A stretch of DNA of 6,049 nucleotides from COE1 sp045579665 (GTDB lineage Bacteria; Bacillota; Clostridia; Lachnospirales; Lachnospiraceae): positions 1 to 6,049 of the forward strand of contig JAZNMO010000016.1 of NCBI GenBank assembly GCA_045579665.1. Direction: 5' to 3'. A model generated the notes under the pieces. That model made no database searches and was not told the origin of the DNA. It saw only the letters and a program-made list of their open reading frames with translations. Shown piece after piece: positions 5,493 to 6,049 of the stretch. The translations under genes were made by a program, and so were the position numbers. Each line of letters starts with the position of its first letter. Positions within the stretch are counted from its first letter, which is position 1.

Positions 5493-5513
5493 CGGGGTTG
5501 TCGGGGTGTTCCC

Positions 5514-5779
5514 GCTTTGCCTAACTAATACACAAACAGACTATATTTGTCTCAAAAGTTAGAGTTCCGAGCATAAGTGGTGCTAGATGTTTTTATTTAA
5601 TTGTTCTAAAACGTACGCAACCGCAGCCGATTCGCCATCCATGGCTCAATTGGCTGCTGCCGCCTTCATCCAGGCGGTGGCTTGCTATATACTCCAAAAA
5701 CATCAAGAACCACTAAATACTCTCCACAATACTTTTTACGACAAATAGAGTCTGTTCTTTCATATCAGCCAGGCAAAGC
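5514..5779. other. 266-nt rod-shaped palindromic element, candidate structured RNA or MITE
   Basis: Long arms pair in order: 5514-5532 with 5761-5779; 5535-5542 with 5749-5756; 5544-5551 with 5740-5747; 5554-5559 with 5731-5736; 5561-5565 with 5719-5723; and 5576-5594 with 5696-5714 (two mismatches). The apex (5595-5695) is GC-rich and holds two hairpins, GCAGCCGATT (5623-5632) with AATTGGCTGC (5648-5657), and CCGCCT (5660-5665) with AGGCGG (5672-5677). In the outer helix all five non-Watson-Crick positions become G-U pairs in a minus-strand RNA, whereas three wobbles in the apical hairpins favour the plus strand, so the strand is undecided. There is no reading frame, no recognised RNA family and no obvious target-site duplication. 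A miniature transposon-like palindrome is the main alternative. Confidence 0.55.
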
Positions 5780-5801
5780 TTGAGGCATCAGATAAATTGG
5801 A

Positions 5802-5988
5802 TTTTAGGTACAGGAACAACTTTTTCTGCTGTGGTACCTAAAAATAATATGTTTTTAAATGATTTTAAGTTGAAATTAGGTACTGCATGGTATTTTTTCG
5901 CTGTGGTGCCTAAAAACTAAACAGTTTTAGTTAATTTGTTCTAAATAAAAGGTACAACAAAGAAATTTTTCACTGTGGTACCTAAAAT
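5802..5988. repeat. Three hairpins at an exact 72-nt period
   Basis: The three units are TTTTAGGTAC (5802-5811) with GTACCTAAAA (5834-5843); TTAGGTAC (5876-5883) with GTGCCTAA (5906-5913, one G-T pair); and AGGTAC (5950-5955) with GTACCT (5978-5983). All three loops are exactly 22 nt and share a T-run, a C and CTGTG at the 3' end, while their first 9-10 bases differ. The AT-rich linkers differ in sequence but not in length. The conserved half is T5-C-N-CTGTGGTRCCTAAAA, with one extra base in the first copy. No reading frame. The remaining 5989-6049 is AT-rich with nothing recognisable. Confidence 0.65.
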
Positions 5989-6049
5989 TTAGTATTAAAA
6001 TACAAAATTCCTATGTATACGATAAATCCTCATTAATTCGACTTAAAGC

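Noticed and set aside
5514..5779. Insertion sequence
   Set aside because: No transposase frame, and no matching flanking duplication at the ends of the inverted repeats.
5802..5988. CRISPR array
   Set aside because: The 72-nt period could suit repeat plus spacer, but the repeated units are imperfect, only about half of each is conserved, and there are no cas genes in the window.

Overview
The window is AT-rich DNA whose proteins look like those of Clostridia, most probably a motile member of the Lachnospiraceae. Evidence for this is a clostridial-type chemoreceptor, a PadR/DUF2812-type pair, a short Xre regulator paired with a small membrane protein, strong AGGAGG-like ribosome binding sites and consensus sigma-A promoters. 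Every gene I can support lies on the minus strand. The species cannot be named from the sequence alone.

Layout, left to right. Bases 1-216 are a termination zone: a bidirectional hairpin terminator, a GC-rich structured intergenic element, and the intrinsic terminator of the chemoreceptor gene. Bases 228-2255 encode a 675-residue methyl-accepting chemotaxis protein with a dCache-type sensor that carries the amino-acid-binding signature. It has its own extended -10 promoter at 2298-2326. Bases 2481-4483 hold a compact five-gene module, read right to left: a two-helix mini membrane protein, a PadR-family repressor, a DUF2812-like membrane protein, another two-helix mini protein, and a membrane-anchored small beta-domain protein. 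Spacings are 6 nt, 2 nt, 73 nt and a 7-nt overlap. The single clear promoter (4540-4568) has two near-identical palindromes inside it, as expected for PadR autorepression. AT-rich arrays of TTTTGTTA-like units at 18-19 nt spacing stand upstream of this module, inside it and at its end.

Bases 4793-5358 are a second regulatory pair, a three-helix membrane protein (DUF6442-like) followed by a 69-residue Xre regulator. Its consensus promoter is embedded in four copies of an 18-bp palindrome near TGTCAAG-TTTT-CTTGACA. The pair ends at a perfect 20-bp hairpin.

Bases 5359-6049 contain no gene that I can support. Beyond the promoter and operators they hold two unexplained structures. One is a 266-nt imperfect palindrome (5514-5779) that folds into a long rod with two GC-rich apical hairpins. 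The other is three hairpins repeated at an exact 72-nt period (5802-5988), each with a 22-nt loop. I recognise neither. Together with the TTTTGTTA arrays they are the best candidates for something undescribed.
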